Of a stretch of 64,000 nt of DNA, positions 28,122 through 37,568 are shown piece by piece. The translations under genes were made by a program, and so were the position numbers. The notes beneath the pieces are model-generated. The model was not told the DNA's origin. It ran no database searches and worked only from the letters and a program-made list of their open reading frames with translations. How positions within the stretch are numbered: position 1 is the stretch's first letter; every line of letters starts with the position of its first letter. Source of the DNA: Promethearchaeota archaeon (GTDB taxonomy: Archaea > Asgardarchaeota > Lokiarchaeia > Sigyniarchaeales > SOKP01); NCBI GenBank assembly GCA_019058365.1, contig JAHPZE010000003.1, forward strand, positions 124,001 to 188,000. The letters are read 5' to 3'.

Positions 28122-28715
28122 ATGATTTTTAATTATGATAATAAAACTTTACAAGTTAAAATAGTGTATTATGGCCCTGCAATGTCAGGTAAAACAACTT
28201 CAATAAAATCTCTTTTCTCTTTTTTTAATAAGGAACATACTGTCAAATCAATTGATAGTTCGGTAGGACGTACCTTATTTTTCGATTTTGGGGTATTGCA
28301 TTTTGAAGGCGCTGAATGGGGGCTAAAATTTTTAATTTATTCTGCAACAGGTCAAGATTTTTATGCAAGTACTAGGCCTGCTACTTTAAATGGTGTAGAT
28401 GGATTAATTTTTGTAGTTGATCCTCAAATTGAATGTTTAGAATATAATAGAAGGTCTTGGAATGAACTAAAAACGTTGTTTGGATCTAATTTTTATAATA
28501 TTCCCATCGTAATTTCATTGAATAAATGTGATATTTTTGAGAAAAAAAATTTAGAGATAGATGATTTTTTATCTTACATAGATTATCATAGGTTTAGACA
28601 TATTTCTTTGAAAAAAACAATAGCAATAAATGGAAAGGGAGTATTAGATTCCTTTAATGAATTAATTAGATTTATCTTTCCACAATTGAACATCAATCTT
28701 AGTATTAATAACTAA
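28122..28715 (+). CDS. MglA/Arf-like small GTPase
   Basis: About 197 residues from ATG 28122 (an earlier in-frame TTG at 28104 would overlap the previous gene). The P-loop is GPAMSGKTT, a form common in MglA-type GTPases. The G3 region reads YSATGQDFY, with Thr-Gly-Gln where Asp-x-x-Gly-Gln is usual, as in MglA. G4 is NKCD. The end has no lipid-anchor Cys. The clustered Roadblock gene upstream fits the MglB-MglA pairing known from bacterial polarity control, where the Roadblock dimer is the GAP. Confidence 0.9.
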   Translation: MIFNYDNKTLQVKIVYYGPAMSGKTTSIKSLFSFFNKEHTVKSIDSSVGRTLFFDFGVLHFEGAEWGLKFLIYSATGQDFYASTRPATLNGVDGLIFVVDPQIECLEYNRRSWNELKTLFGSNFYNIPIVISLNKCDIFEKKNLEIDDFLSYIDYHRFRHISLKKTIAINGKGVLDSFNELIRFIFPQLNINLSINN

Positions 28716-28918
28716 TTCTTATTTTTATTCTCGCTTTCAGTCTTTAAGTACATATTTTTAGATAATCTTCTTATATAACCTTGTAGATAGAATTGTTTTA
28801 ATAAATTTCTCACTTTACGTACTTCTACAGCGTCAATTCCTAAAAGACTCATTATTTGAAAAATTGAAAATTGTTTTGGTAAATTTTCCTTAATATTATT
28901 ATATAATCCCGTTTTTAA
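28712..28918 (-). CDS. Short winged-helix-like frame without a usual start
   Basis: The frame encodes up to 68 residues that read like a small winged-helix domain: LPKQFSIFQIMSLLGIDAVE, a turn, VRKVRNLLKQFYLQGYI, and RRLSKNMYL. It overlaps the stop of the convergent GTPase gene by four bases. Upstream of the first residues there is only TGA, TTA, AAA, ACG, with GTGAT located five bases before ACG, so translation may start at a near-cognate codon; the only ATGs are internal. It may otherwise be the tail of a decayed gene. Confidence 0.4.
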   Translation of the reverse strand, partial: LKTGLYNNIKENLPKQFSIFQIMSLLGIDAVEVRKVRNLLKQFYLQGYIRRLSKNMYLKTESENKNKN

Positions 28919-29210
28919 TCACATCAATTTTTTAAATCTACAAGAATTAAATGAAGAAAGCTTTTTATACTTTATTTAAATTACAGATAACAATTTAAAT
29001 GGCGTTTAGGTTTTTATAATCCTCAAAGTAACTATAATTTATCATTCCTACTTATCGTAGATCATTTTTGTTTAGTTCTTTTCATTGAATTTTTACAACC
29101 TTAATTAATTCCCAATAATCTTTTAGATCATTATTAATTTTTTTTTTAGATTAAGAAAAATAGGAAATTAATATATTTTTCCTGTGTTAATTCTAATAAG
29201 TTTTAAAAGT

Positions 29211-29897
29211 TCAAATATCACGGAATTCTTTAAAATTGTCTCCGATTGGAGCCTCTCCATCACCATATATCTGGTATAACCCTGTTCTTCTAGCACATTC
29301 AATAAAACTACGATATACATTTTTTCTTTGCTCATACAAAGCACAAGAATTATAAATTATAGGATTCCAAATATATAATTTATGATCAGGCTCATACCAT
29401 AATTTTTCATCTTTTAAAACCTGTTTAAAATCTTCTTCGCCAATTACCTCTGTGAGATCTTGTTTATTGAGCATAACTATAAGAGGAATTTCTTTAATTA
29501 ATTTCCCTCTTGTAACATTTTTCAGTTCTTTTAACGATTCTATATTATCTTCAAAAAAGTGGGTTTGTGAGTCAACGGTGAAGATGACTCCATCGGTCCC
29601 CTTAAATATTTTTTTTCTTAAAGGTGAGAATCTTCTCTGGCCAGCAACAGTATATACATGATAAAAAACTTTTCCTCGACTCTTTTGCTTTGTTGATTGA
29701 AAAATACCTCTATCAAAATATAATGTTGATCCACTTGCCATTGAGATTTTTGTTAAATTTCCAGTAGGTTCAATATCTATTTCATTTTCTTTAGTATATC
29801 TATAAAGTGTATCTACGATTGTTGTTTTTCCTGATCCTGCCATCCCCCAATATAAAAGTTTTATATATACTTTATGATCTGCTGTAAATCTAACCAT
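29211..29897 (-). CDS. MglA/Arf-like small GTPase
   Basis: The 228-residue protein has P-loop GMAGSGKTT, G3 YTVAGQRRF and G4 NKQD, all in the right order and spacing. It belongs to the same MglA/SRPRB-like class as the gene at 28122 but has a longer C-terminus, including WYEPDHKLYIWNP and an acidic end. The 30-residue stretch between P-loop and G3 contains YFDRGIF, the typical MglA switch I area. It is transcribed toward the Roadblock-GTPase cluster and may be a further client of the Roadblock proteins. Confidence 0.9.
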   Translation of the reverse strand: MVRFTADHKVYIKLLYWGMAGSGKTTIVDTLYRYTKENEIDIEPTGNLTKISMASGSTLYFDRGIFQSTKQKSRGKVFYHVYTVAGQRRFSPLRKKIFKGTDGVIFTVDSQTHFFEDNIESLKELKNVTRGKLIKEIPLIVMLNKQDLTEVIGEEDFKQVLKDEKLWYEPDHKLYIWNPIIYNSCALYEQRKNVYRSFIECARRTGLYQIYGDGEAPIGDNFKEFRDI

Positions 29898-30122
29898 TGA
29901 AAATCATACCTTAATTAATAAATTTTAATGTAAAATATTGCTCCTTCCAACATATTTCATAAAAAGAGCATCTTGTTGATGAAATATTCTAGTAATTTTT
30001 ATTTAAATATATTAATACGTATTATTATAATTTAGTATTTATAATTGCTTTGTGATATTTTAAATTTTTTTTTAACAAGATATTTAAATGTAGAACTCAA
30101 CTTTACTAAAAAACGTGAGAAT

Positions 30123-30362
30123 TCATTCAAACTCTACAAATATTTTTCCTAGTCTAATTTTATAATTGCACCATAAAATTAATAGGTTATAATTTTTTCC
30201 TATATAACCTTCTCTAATAATTAGATTTATAATATCTGAGTACATAATCTCTCTTTTCCCTTTAATAATTTGCTTAAGCTTATTTATAATATTTTCCAAT
30301 ATTTCACAATTATTAATTGAAATTTTCTTGATTTTTCCTAGGTTATTAACGTTCTGATGCAT
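30123..30362 (-). CDS. Hypothetical small protein (79 residues)
   Basis: A short soluble protein, basic, with a helix (ILENIINKLKQII) and a C-terminal part (MYSDIINLIIREGYIG...LILWCNYKIRLGKI) that looks like a small helix-turn-helix or ribbon fold. I do not recognise it. The frame is intact and its codon use resembles that of its neighbours; length and isolation leave some doubt. Confidence 0.45.
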   Translation of the reverse strand: MHQNVNNLGKIKKISINNCEILENIINKLKQIIKGKREIMYSDIINLIIREGYIGKNYNLLILWCNYKIRLGKIFVEFE

Positions 30363-30596
30363 TTTAATTCAAATCATTTTATTAACTAATTTTATCATCA
30401 CTAGTTCAGGTTTTTGATTAACAATATTCTAAATATAACATTTTAAATTCATACTTTTTTACTTTCAATCTTCTCTCTCTTTCCCTATAGAATTTTATTT
30501 CATTTCATAGGAACATCAATATCATTAACGATACCGTTGTTCTACAAAATAAAATTAATATTGACATTAAATCTTAAACTTAAAATATAAATTAAC

Positions 30597-31631
30597 GTGA
30601 TCAAGATTAGCTATATTAAAAATTGTAGTGAAGATACTGAAAATTGCCCGGAATGTGGAGGCAATATAATTATAAATAGTTATGAAAAAATCTGTCAAGA
30701 ATGTGGATTAGTAATTAATAAATTCTTTAGAGAAACGGCTTTTATTTCTAATGATTTAAAAAGCAAAAGTAATTTAAACAAACAATATGTAGCATTAGGA
30801 GAACGAACTGATTTCATAGGCGGATTAGGTTCGTTTATTGATTATGAAAAATCTAAATATTTAAAAGATAAAAGTGGAAAACTTCTACCTCCTAGTGAAC
30901 AGAAATTATTTCGAAGATTAAAAAAAAACTATGCTCAATTTCTAAGAATCAAAAATCATGAAACTGAATATAGAGTTTTTAATATTTTAAACAAAATTTC
31001 GCTATATCTCAACCTAAGCAGAAATATCCGAAATAATGCTGCTTATTATTATAAAAAAATTATTAAAACTGAAGAAAAAGTAATTAATAACATCTCACTT
31101 ATAGCATTTTGTATTTTTTTTGCAGCACGAAAAGAATACCATAATGCTCCAATAACGATTAATGAAATCTCTAAAGCATTTCAAAATTTTGGTCATCGTG
31201 TAAATCCAAGGTTAATTTTAAGAGATGGTATAAGATATAAGCATCTTTTGAATAATGAATCATCACCTCATAAAAGTGAAGATTATCTCATTAGACTTAT
31301 AGATGAAGTTATAAAACATAAAGACTTAAAATCGAGATTAGTAAAAAAAGGAATTTTTTGGTCTGTTGCTGAATTTCAAAATAAATTACTAGCGAAGTGT
31401 CGTGAGATTTTAAAAGAATTACCATTGTGGAATAGAGGTGGGAGAAATCCCTTTATTTTGACAGGAGCAGTTATATATCTCGCAGATAAATTATTGGGTA
31501 AAGAATATAATCAAAAAGCAATTTTAACTCAAAAAATCATATCTCAAGCCACACACATTGCTGAGTATTCTATTAGAGATCATTATGTAAACCTTTTAAA
31601 GCCATTCTTTATAATTAATCATCCAATTTGA
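30597..31631 (+). CDS. Divergent transcription factor B (TFB/TFIIB)
   Basis: The 344-residue protein has the TFB layout: an N-terminal zinc ribbon (CPECGG...CQECGLV, residues about 17-40), a linker with FGSFIDYEKS-like reader sequence, and two cyclin-like repeats (the first around HETEYRVFNILNKI, the second around AEFQNKLLAKCREI). It is clearly more divergent than the second TFB at 54328: several usually conserved basic linker residues are changed. TFB recruits RNA polymerase to TATA/TBP. Multiple TFBs can select different promoters. The GTG start at 30597 overlaps a GTGAT motif, so the true start may be slightly downstream. Confidence 0.85.
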   Translation: MIKISYIKNCSEDTENCPECGGNIIINSYEKICQECGLVINKFFRETAFISNDLKSKSNLNKQYVALGERTDFIGGLGSFIDYEKSKYLKDKSGKLLPPSEQKLFRRLKKNYAQFLRIKNHETEYRVFNILNKISLYLNLSRNIRNNAAYYYKKIIKTEEKVINNISLIAFCIFFAARKEYHNAPITINEISKAFQNFGHRVNPRLILRDGIRYKHLLNNESSPHKSEDYLIRLIDEVIKHKDLKSRLVKKGIFWSVAEFQNKLLAKCREILKELPLWNRGGRNPFILTGAVIYLADKLLGKEYNQKAILTQKIISQATHIAEYSIRDHYVNLLKPFFIINHPI

Positions 31632-31795
31632 AATTTATAATTAAAATTGTATAATTTTTAAATAATCCTATATTAGTGTATATTTAATAATTCACTAATG
31701 TGGATTAGGTCGAATTTAGGTCATATTAAATTTTTTAAATTATCTAAATTTATTTATTATAACATTTTTGAATTCATAAAAGATACAAAATTTCT

Positions 31796-31907
31796 GCTTC
31801 TGTAGTGTAGTCCGGTCAATCTAACTTAGTTATCAATATACTATGATTAGGATTAAGCATACGAGGCTCTCACCCTCGGAACCCGGGTTCGAATCCCGGC
31901 AGAAGCA
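31796..31907 (+). tRNA. tRNA-Glu (CUC) with a D-stem intron
   Basis: Acceptor GCTTCTG / CAGAAGC, discriminator A, no encoded CCA. The anticodon stem is CGAGG/CCTCG with loop CTCTCAC (anticodon CTC, normal U33). The T-arm is CCGGG-TTCGAAT-CCCGG. A 37-base intron (31822-31858) interrupts the D-stem after about position 23, the same place as in tRNA-Glu (UUC). Confidence 0.93.
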
Positions 31908-31987
31908 TTAATCTATACATATTTTTCTTTTTCTTAACTTAAAGGATAAGTTATCTAAATTTTGAATTAGAGGAATAACTTATTTGC

Positions 31988-32386
31988 CTAAATTTTATCT
32001 CTCTTAATAGATATTTTATTAAGAAGATCGAGAAAATTTAATAACATCTTAGTGTATGTTTCTATCAACTGTAAATGAGTCTCATTTTTTAATTTATTAG
32101 TTACTATTTCTAATTTTTCAAATAGTACATCTTGTAATAAAGACAATACCTCAATCTGTCTGTTTTGATTATTAGTTCCTGGCACTTTATTATTGTATAT
32201 CTCAGTTCTTTTATTGGTATGATTTTGATTGTTTGTAATTAAAACTTTTCTATTACATGTTGGACAGAAAATAGTTCCGTTTTTATTTCGAAAGATTGGG
32301 TTATTACAAATAGGACAAGCCATGTTTAGCATAGTACTTCCAGATCTAAGAAGATCTGCCATTTTTTTTATATTTTCATTAACCAT
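31988..32386 (-). CDS. Autoantigen p27 (SSSCA1/ZNRD2)-type zinc protein
   Basis: The 132-residue protein starts with a helix and MADLLRSGSTMLNMACPICNNPIF, reported as a region, in which the helix leads into a CPIC...CPTC zinc ribbon at about residues 24-45. That order is the signature of the family named after human Sjogren-syndrome/scleroderma autoantigen 1, found in archaea and eukaryotes and of unclear function. The central region is Asn/Thr-rich and probably disordered, and the C-terminal 50 residues form a helix. It is the upstream neighbour of eS17 on the opposite side of a 66-base gap; both read leftward. Confidence 0.88.
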   Translation of the reverse strand: MVNENIKKMADLLRSGSTMLNMACPICNNPIFRNKNGTIFCPTCNRKVLITNNQNHTNKRTEIYNNKVPGTNNQNRQIEVLSLLQDVLFEKLEIVTNKLKNETHLQLIETYTKMLLNFLDLLNKISIKRDKI

Positions 32387-32452
32387 TATCTATAAAATCT
32401 TTAAAATTAGTTAAATTTTAATAATAAAAGGTACAAATTTGAGTTGGAAAAT

Positions 32453-32647
32453 TTATTCTTTTTCCCTTATTTTTAATAAATTTACAATATATCCTGAGAT
32501 TCTATTTCTTAAATGTTTTGAATCAACTTCAAGATATTTATCCAATAATTTTTTATTTTTTTCAAAATCGGTGGTAAACACATTTGGGTATTTGTTTATT
32601 AATTCTTTTGAAACATTTTTTATTAAAATTGATCGTACTTTTCCCAT
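32453..32647 (-). CDS. rps17e: Ribosomal protein eS17
   Basis: The 64-residue protein is the length of archaeal S17e and matches it from end to end: MGKVRSILIKNVSKELI, then NVFTTDFEKNKKLLDKYL and HLRNRISGYIVNL. It is a small-subunit protein shared by archaea and eukaryotes. The p27-type gene follows on the same strand, so they may be co-transcribed. Confidence 0.96.
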   Translation of the reverse strand: MGKVRSILIKNVSKELINKYPNVFTTDFEKNKKLLDKYLEVDSKHLRNRISGYIVNLLKIREKE

Positions 32648-32754
32648 TTCGATTACATTTATTTATCATTTCTTATTTTGAAATTAAATATTTAGTAAAA
32701 TAAATTTTTTTGGAATTATTTGGGTTTTTATACTTTAAATTAGAAAAATATAGT

Positions 32755-33978
32755 GTGAAAAAAAAATATGGTATGATACTTCCAATTCTATTAATAGTAG
32801 AATTTTTAACTGTAATCAATCCTGTTAATGCTTTTAATTGTAATTTAAATACTTTGGATACAAATCAAACTGAATATTATATAAATGAAGATATTAATAT
32901 ATTTGCATCTTGGGAATTATATTTTAATCCTGCTAACGAAATCGCATACATTCAAATCCATATATTAGATGACTCCGATCAAATTATATGGAATTCTTCA
33001 AAAAATAATCAGATTGGAACTCATGAACAGAATTGGACTGTAAATATTGAAGAATTTATATTAGATCCTAGAAATAACTCATATATACTCTTTATAAAGT
33101 TTTTTATCTTTTATTTTCAAATTGATACGACAAATACTATGTATACTTATTTAGATACAATAGAAATTAAAGCCATAAAAAGAAATGTCGCATGTGAATT
33201 AATTAGATATAAAGATCATATAAAAATAGGTGAAAAAGTATCTCTTATCGCAAAATTTTATACTGAATCATCAGAAAGTGTTTTCAATTTAACTAATGAA
33301 ACAATACAATTTATGACATCTTTTAATAATACAACAATATATTATTCTAATTACACAACAGATACAAGAGGGATTATTAGCTTCCAAATATCCTCCCTCA
33401 CACATTTAAAATTAGGACAAAATTTTTTAATATTTTTTATTACAAATAACAGAATCTTTAATGATTCAAAATTCGTTTATGAAATATTCGTTGAGAAAAA
33501 TCCCATACTTATTGACATTAATAAATTTAGTGAAACTCTTAAAAAAAATGAAGAATTGGAAATAAATTTGCGATTTTACTATTATTTTAATCAATCCTTA
33601 AAACCTCTTGCTAATTATAACATTTTTTTGAAGATTATCGATAATAAAACACCAGTATTTATCAAAGAATATGAAACTGATAAGTTTGGAAATTTAACAA
33701 TTAATATCTCTCAAGAACTTTTTAATTTTAACCAAAAAAGCCAAAAACTCATAGTTAATATTTATTTTAATGGAACTTATTTTTTAGATAATAAAACTTT
33801 ATCTTTAGATTTAAAATTAAATCAGGATGTATATTCTGAAATAAATAATTCCTTTCAAATTAACTTCTTTTCTTTTATTTCCATTTTGGTGATAATATTA
33901 ATACTTTTTTCTTATATACTAACTAATAAGAGAAGTAAAAGTGAAAAGTTACTAACAGATCTAATTATTAGATATTGA
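32755..33978 (+). CDS. Surface protein with signal peptide and C-terminal membrane anchor
   Basis: About 407 residues. A basic start (K-K-K-Y) is followed by hydrophobic MILPILLIVEFLTVI and a likely signal-peptidase site at VNAF. The extracellular part is rich in Asn, Thr and Ser with many N-x-S/T sequons, and contains Ig-like or macroglobulin-like repeats: beta-rich blocks such as HIKIGEKVSLIAKFYT and KNEELEINLRFYYY. A single C-terminal helix (FFSFISILVIILILFSYIL) with a basic tail anchors it. Start taken at GTG 32755; a TTG at 32710 would add 15 residues that do not look like a signal peptide. Role unknown; S-layer-associated or adhesion roles are possible. Confidence 0.78.
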   Translation: MKKKYGMILPILLIVEFLTVINPVNAFNCNLNTLDTNQTEYYINEDINIFASWELYFNPANEIAYIQIHILDDSDQIIWNSSKNNQIGTHEQNWTVNIEEFILDPRNNSYILFIKFFIFYFQIDTTNTMYTYLDTIEIKAIKRNVACELIRYKDHIKIGEKVSLIAKFYTESSESVFNLTNETIQFMTSFNNTTIYYSNYTTDTRGIISFQISSLTHLKLGQNFLIFFITNNRIFNDSKFVYEIFVEKNPILIDINKFSETLKKNEELEINLRFYYYFNQSLKPLANYNIFLKIIDNKTPVFIKEYETDKFGNLTINISQELFNFNQKSQKLIVNIYFNGTYFLDNKTLSLDLKLNQDVYSEINNSFQINFFSFISILVIILILFSYILTNKRSKSEKLLTDLIIRY

Positions 33979-34257
33979 ATTAAAAATATACGGTTTTTAA
34001 ATAATTTAAAGATTTATTAAAATTATATTAATAAAAGGTTAACCTTCCAGACGCGACATAAATCTGAGACTCTTCTTTTATTGAGTAATAGCTAAGTTAT
34101 GTTTTGAAAGATTCTAGCGTGATTTTTAGAAAGAAAAGGGTATAAATTCAAGATAAATATTTAAAATTCTGAGTTAAAAAATTAATACTCCGTCCTTTAT
34201 TATAAACGATTATTTTCTTAAATCACCATAAAGTCTCATTTAATAAATCATTTGATT

Positions 34258-35457
34258 ATGGAGTATTTTGAAGAGTTACTAAGGAGACCGTCAATATTTA
34301 AGGATGAGAGTAAACTTGATATTAATTTCATCCCAGATAAATTGCCACATAGAGATAAAGAAATTTCCTTATTATCTCAACTTTTTCTTGGATTAATTAC
34401 TAATCCAAATTCAATATCAAGAAAAATCTTAATAACTGGAAAAACAGGAATTGGAAAAACTGCTACTGTAAAATTATTTGGATTCTTACTAGAAAAAGCC
34501 TCAAAAAAACGAGATATAAATATAAAATATGTTCATGTTAATTGCAGGAAAGAAAGAACAAGTTATAAAGTGTTAATCAAGTTAATCCAATTAATAGATA
34601 ATAAATTTCCGAAACGGGGATATTCTTCACAAGATCTATTAGATATTCTGATTGAATTTCTATATCGCCATGATTTACATTTATTAATTGGATTAGATGA
34701 ATTAAGTTATCTTATAAATAAACATGAAGATTTAATATATTCATTAACCCGGATTAACGATGACACCTTAAAAGGGGATCAACGATTGTCAATTATTGGA
34801 ATTGTAAGAGATATTTCATGTTTAAATAATTTAGATAACAGTACGATGAGTACACTGCAAAGAAATATAATTAATTTTAAGAATTATTCAAAAGACCAAA
34901 TTTATGATATCTTAAAATATAGAGCAGATATAAGTCTTAAAAAAAATGTGCTACCTAATAAAATGCTTGAAACTATATCTGAGATTACATTTAGTTCTGG
35001 TGATGTTAGAACCGGATTAAACATTCTGTGGAGATCATGTAAAATTGCTGAAAGTAAGAATCTGAAATACGTAAATGCTGAATGTATTAGGCAGGGAAAT
35101 CAAGATTTACTTCCCTTTTCTGCATTGGATATTTTAGAATATATGAATTCTCAAAAAAGAATATTCTTGCTTGCTATTATCAAAGCTTTAAATAATAGTG
35201 AGCAAATTGAAATTTCGTTTAATGACGCTTTAAAAAGTTATAATGTGGTATGTGAAAATTTAGGTTTAAAACCTAAATCTCATTCGCAAGTATGGAATTA
35301 TCTCCAAGAATTTAAAAGAGAAAATATCATAGAAACTAATGTCATTAGCGAAAAGATAAAAGGTAGGCATGCAGTTATCAAAATTACTGATTTAAGTTTA
35401 CCTAATTTAGAAAAAAATACAATAGAAATATTAAACTCTAAAGGTTTTAAAATTTGA
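34258..35457 (+). CDS. cdc6: Orc1/Cdc6 replication initiator
   Basis: Nearly 400 residues. An N-terminal HRDKEISLL segment precedes the AAA+ core with Walker A GKTGIGKT, Walker B LLIGLDEL, sensor-type IGIVRD and an arginine-containing SSGDVRTGLNIL region. The C-terminus is a winged helix (SHSQVWNYLQEFKRENII as a region). It would bind origin repeats and load MCM. The ATG at 34258 is preferred to the TTG at 34252. Archaeal origins often lie beside cdc6, but I saw only one short CTTCCAG element upstream (near 34045) and no repeated origin-recognition boxes. The next gene overlaps its stop codon. Confidence 0.93.
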   Translation: MEYFEELLRRPSIFKDESKLDINFIPDKLPHRDKEISLLSQLFLGLITNPNSISRKILITGKTGIGKTATVKLFGFLLEKASKKRDINIKYVHVNCRKERTSYKVLIKLIQLIDNKFPKRGYSSQDLLDILIEFLYRHDLHLLIGLDELSYLINKHEDLIYSLTRINDDTLKGDQRLSIIGIVRDISCLNNLDNSTMSTLQRNIINFKNYSKDQIYDILKYRADISLKKNVLPNKMLETISEITFSSGDVRTGLNILWRSCKIAESKNLKYVNAECIRQGNQDLLPFSALDILEYMNSQKRIFLLAIIKALNNSEQIEISFNDALKSYNVVCENLGLKPKSHSQVWNYLQEFKRENIIETNVISEKIKGRHAVIKITDLSLPNLEKNTIEILNSKGFKI

Positions 35458-35747
35458 TTGTCAATAGATTGGAAAAAAAAAATTTAATAGAAGATTTATT
35501 AGGATCACGAGCTAGAGTTAAAATTCTAAAAACTTTAGCAATAAATGAAGAATTAACAATCTCTTTAATTATTAGTAAAACAAGATTAAATTATTCTTGT
35601 GTTTTACGGCACTTGAATTACCTAAAGAAGCTTAATTTAATCCAAGAAAAAAATTTTGGAAGAATAAAAATATTTAGATATAAAATAGAAAATGTGAAAG
35701 CAAGGAGTTTAAGAAATTTAATAGAAATTTGGGAAGGAGCTTTTTAA
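35454..35747 (+). CDS. Winged-helix DNA-binding protein
   Basis: The 97-residue protein has an ArsR/MarR-like winged helix: ARVKILKTLAINEELTIS, a recognition helix TRLNYSCVLRHLNYL, and a wing (KNFGRIKIFRYKI). It overlaps the cdc6 stop by four bases and is thus translationally coupled to it. The role is probably local regulation; it could also assist initiator function, but no data here show that. Confidence 0.8.
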   Translation: MIVNRLEKKNLIEDLLGSRARVKILKTLAINEELTISLIISKTRLNYSCVLRHLNYLKKLNLIQEKNFGRIKIFRYKIENVKARSLRNLIEIWEGAF

Positions 35748-35751
35748 TAAT

Positions 35752-36419
35752 ATGATCTCTATAGTCATTCTAACAACTGTATTTTTTTTCACTATTACTT
35801 TTTCAATTGTATTATATTTAGATTTAAAATTTCGTAGAATTCCAAATAATCTTTTAAAGTTCGCTTTTACTGTTAGTTTTATTCTTAATATAGGTGAAAG
35901 TATTTCATATTTCGACAATTATGTGATATTTTTATTTGGTAAATTTTTTTTTTTTTATTAGCTTTTCTTCCTTCATTTCTATTGTTTAATCTAAAAGTAA
36001 TAGGTGGAGGTGATGGAAAATTAATAATTTTGATATTTATTACTCATCCCCTAGAATATTTAAATCTAAATTTTGTTACTTCTTACTTTTTATTACTTTC
36101 ATTCTTTTTTATGGCAAAATTCATATTAAATTATTTTTTAAATAATATACTTAACGTAAATTCTTCATTTATTACTTTCTTTAACTTAAATTTAAGATAT
36201 TCAATTTTCAAGAGATTTTTTATTAAAAGCTTCTATAGATTCTTACAATTTTCAAAATTAAGTGATTATCAGGAAGAGAAAATTAGACTTAAATCCATTT
36301 TTCTAGTTTTTAATTATAAAAAAAGATCAATCGAAATATTAGTTCAACTCCGTTCACCATTTATCATAATAATTATACTTACTTACTTATCTGTCTGCAT
36401 AATAAAACTAATGTTTTAA
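35752..36419 (+). CDS. Prepilin peptidase (A24 family), split by a frame change at a T13 run
   Basis: Two frames together make one membrane aspartyl protease. The first (35752-35961) holds LYLDLKFRRIPN with the first catalytic Asp; the second (35982-36419) holds GGGDGKL with the second catalytic Asp, followed by several membrane helices. Joining requires a -1 shift at 35944-35956, a run of 13 T. After the shift, the sequence reads smoothly through FLLAFLPSFLLFNLKVIGG. Such enzymes cut prepilins and preflagellins at the membrane. Pilin-like substrates are present at 39426 and 51985. The split may be a sequencing error, a real mutation or programmed slippage. Confidence 0.8.
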
Positions 36420-36503
36420 AAATAAAGAACAGATTAATTTTATATTAAATAATTTTTATTAAATTAATGAATTTTAATAATTTTTTAATGTGAAAAATAA
36501 AAA

Positions 36504-36899
36504 ATGGAAATTGAAAAAACAAGAGAAACTTCATGGAAAATTCAATTAAAAAAAAAAAATGAAATTATTGAAATAACTTCTGTTGAGATTAGTGGTGAAG
36601 TCCGGATTATCAAACTAGCTCTTATTAATAATGATAATACAGTAAGAGTTGAGATGAACAAAGAAGAATTTTTTAACTTCCTTTCTTTAATTTCAGCTTT
36701 TAAAGACGTTGTTATTGGAGAAGAACCTCTTATTATTGATGAAGAATTGAAATTGATTGAAAATGAGCAGCAAGAGACTCAAGAAGAAGTACCAAAATTA
36801 AATGGTAATTTATTTCAAATAAAGACTGATACTACTGAAAAACAGATTGAAGACAATGATAATGAGGAATTGAATCCAGAAGAATGGGATCCTTGGTGA
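36504..36899 (+). CDS. Hypothetical acidic protein (131 residues)
   Basis: I do not recognise this protein. The first 75 residues form a beta-rich domain (WKIQLKKKNEIIEITSVEIS, as a region), and the last 50 are strongly acidic and low in complexity, ending EEWDPW, probably disordered. No Cys motifs or membrane segments are present. It lies downstream of the prepilin peptidase, convergent with the V4R gene. A role as a small cytoplasmic adaptor is only a guess. Confidence 0.6.
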   Translation: MEIEKTRETSWKIQLKKKNEIIEITSVEISGEVRIIKLALINNDNTVRVEMNKEEFFNFLSLISAFKDVVIGEEPLIIDEELKLIENEQQETQEEVPKLNGNLFQIKTDTTEKQIEDNDNEELNPEEWDPW

Positions 36900-36908
36900 G
36901 ACTTTTAT

Positions 36909-37397
36909 TTATTTTATCCTTTCTATTTTGTATTCACAGTAATCTAATCTTAATTCCTCTAAACAGCATTGAGTTTCAGACACATTTACTCTATAAAGTG
37001 CAAATTCTCCAATACCAGTTAATAATCCCGTCACAAAATAACAGAAATATTTAGATTTGTTTTCCAATTCTGAGGAAATATTATGAAAAAGATCTATGAT
37101 TATTAAATCCTCAGTAATTTTTTTTAGTTCGAAACGCCCCCATCCATGATTACTCAAAATATTACAGCATTGATTCATTAAATCTTCTAATGTTTTTGGT
37201 TTTAAATTTTCATCCCAATTCTGAATTAATGTCCAACCTGCCTTCTTACCGAGCCAAACTAATAAAGATTTTACTCCCTCTCCATAAATAGAGGATAAAA
37301 TATCGAGTACTTGAGGGGGAAAAAATACAAATCGATCATTATATAGGTGATACTTCCCCTTGCTATACTTAAACCCTTTCAATTTTAAATTTCTCAT
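36909..37397 (-). CDS. V4R-domain protein
   Basis: The 162-residue protein has the features of the V4R (4-vinyl reductase) small-molecule-binding domain: EGVKSLLVWLGKKAGW, the central LSNHGWGRFELKKI, the KYFCYFVTGLLTGIGEF segment and the terminal Cys-rich ETQCCLEELRLDYCEYKI. Cys pairs near the C-terminus are typical and may bind metal. V4R domains are found in regulators, bacteriochlorophyll enzymes and the TRAPP-related fold, so Asgard members may also be structural. The neighbours are pilus-type genes. Confidence 0.85.
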   Translation of the reverse strand: MRNLKLKGFKYSKGKYHLYNDRFVFFPPQVLDILSSIYGEGVKSLLVWLGKKAGWTLIQNWDENLKPKTLEDLMNQCCNILSNHGWGRFELKKITEDLIIIDLFHNISSELENKSKYFCYFVTGLLTGIGEFALYRVNVSETQCCLEELRLDYCEYKIERIK

Positions 37398-37568
37398 AAT
37401 ATTAATCAGCGTTTTTTCTTATATAATCTTTTGTAACAATTATATCGTTAATAAAAACTTAATTTTGTCAAATATAATAAGGTTAATTCAGATCAGTATT
37501 GTTAAAAATTTAATTTGCAATTATATTATGAGTCCTTTAAATACTTTAAGAATCATATTGTTTAAGGA

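Noticed and set aside
33979..34257. Replication origin next to cdc6
   Set aside because: Only one short CTTCCAG element and no repeated recognition boxes or clear unwinding element could be found by eye.
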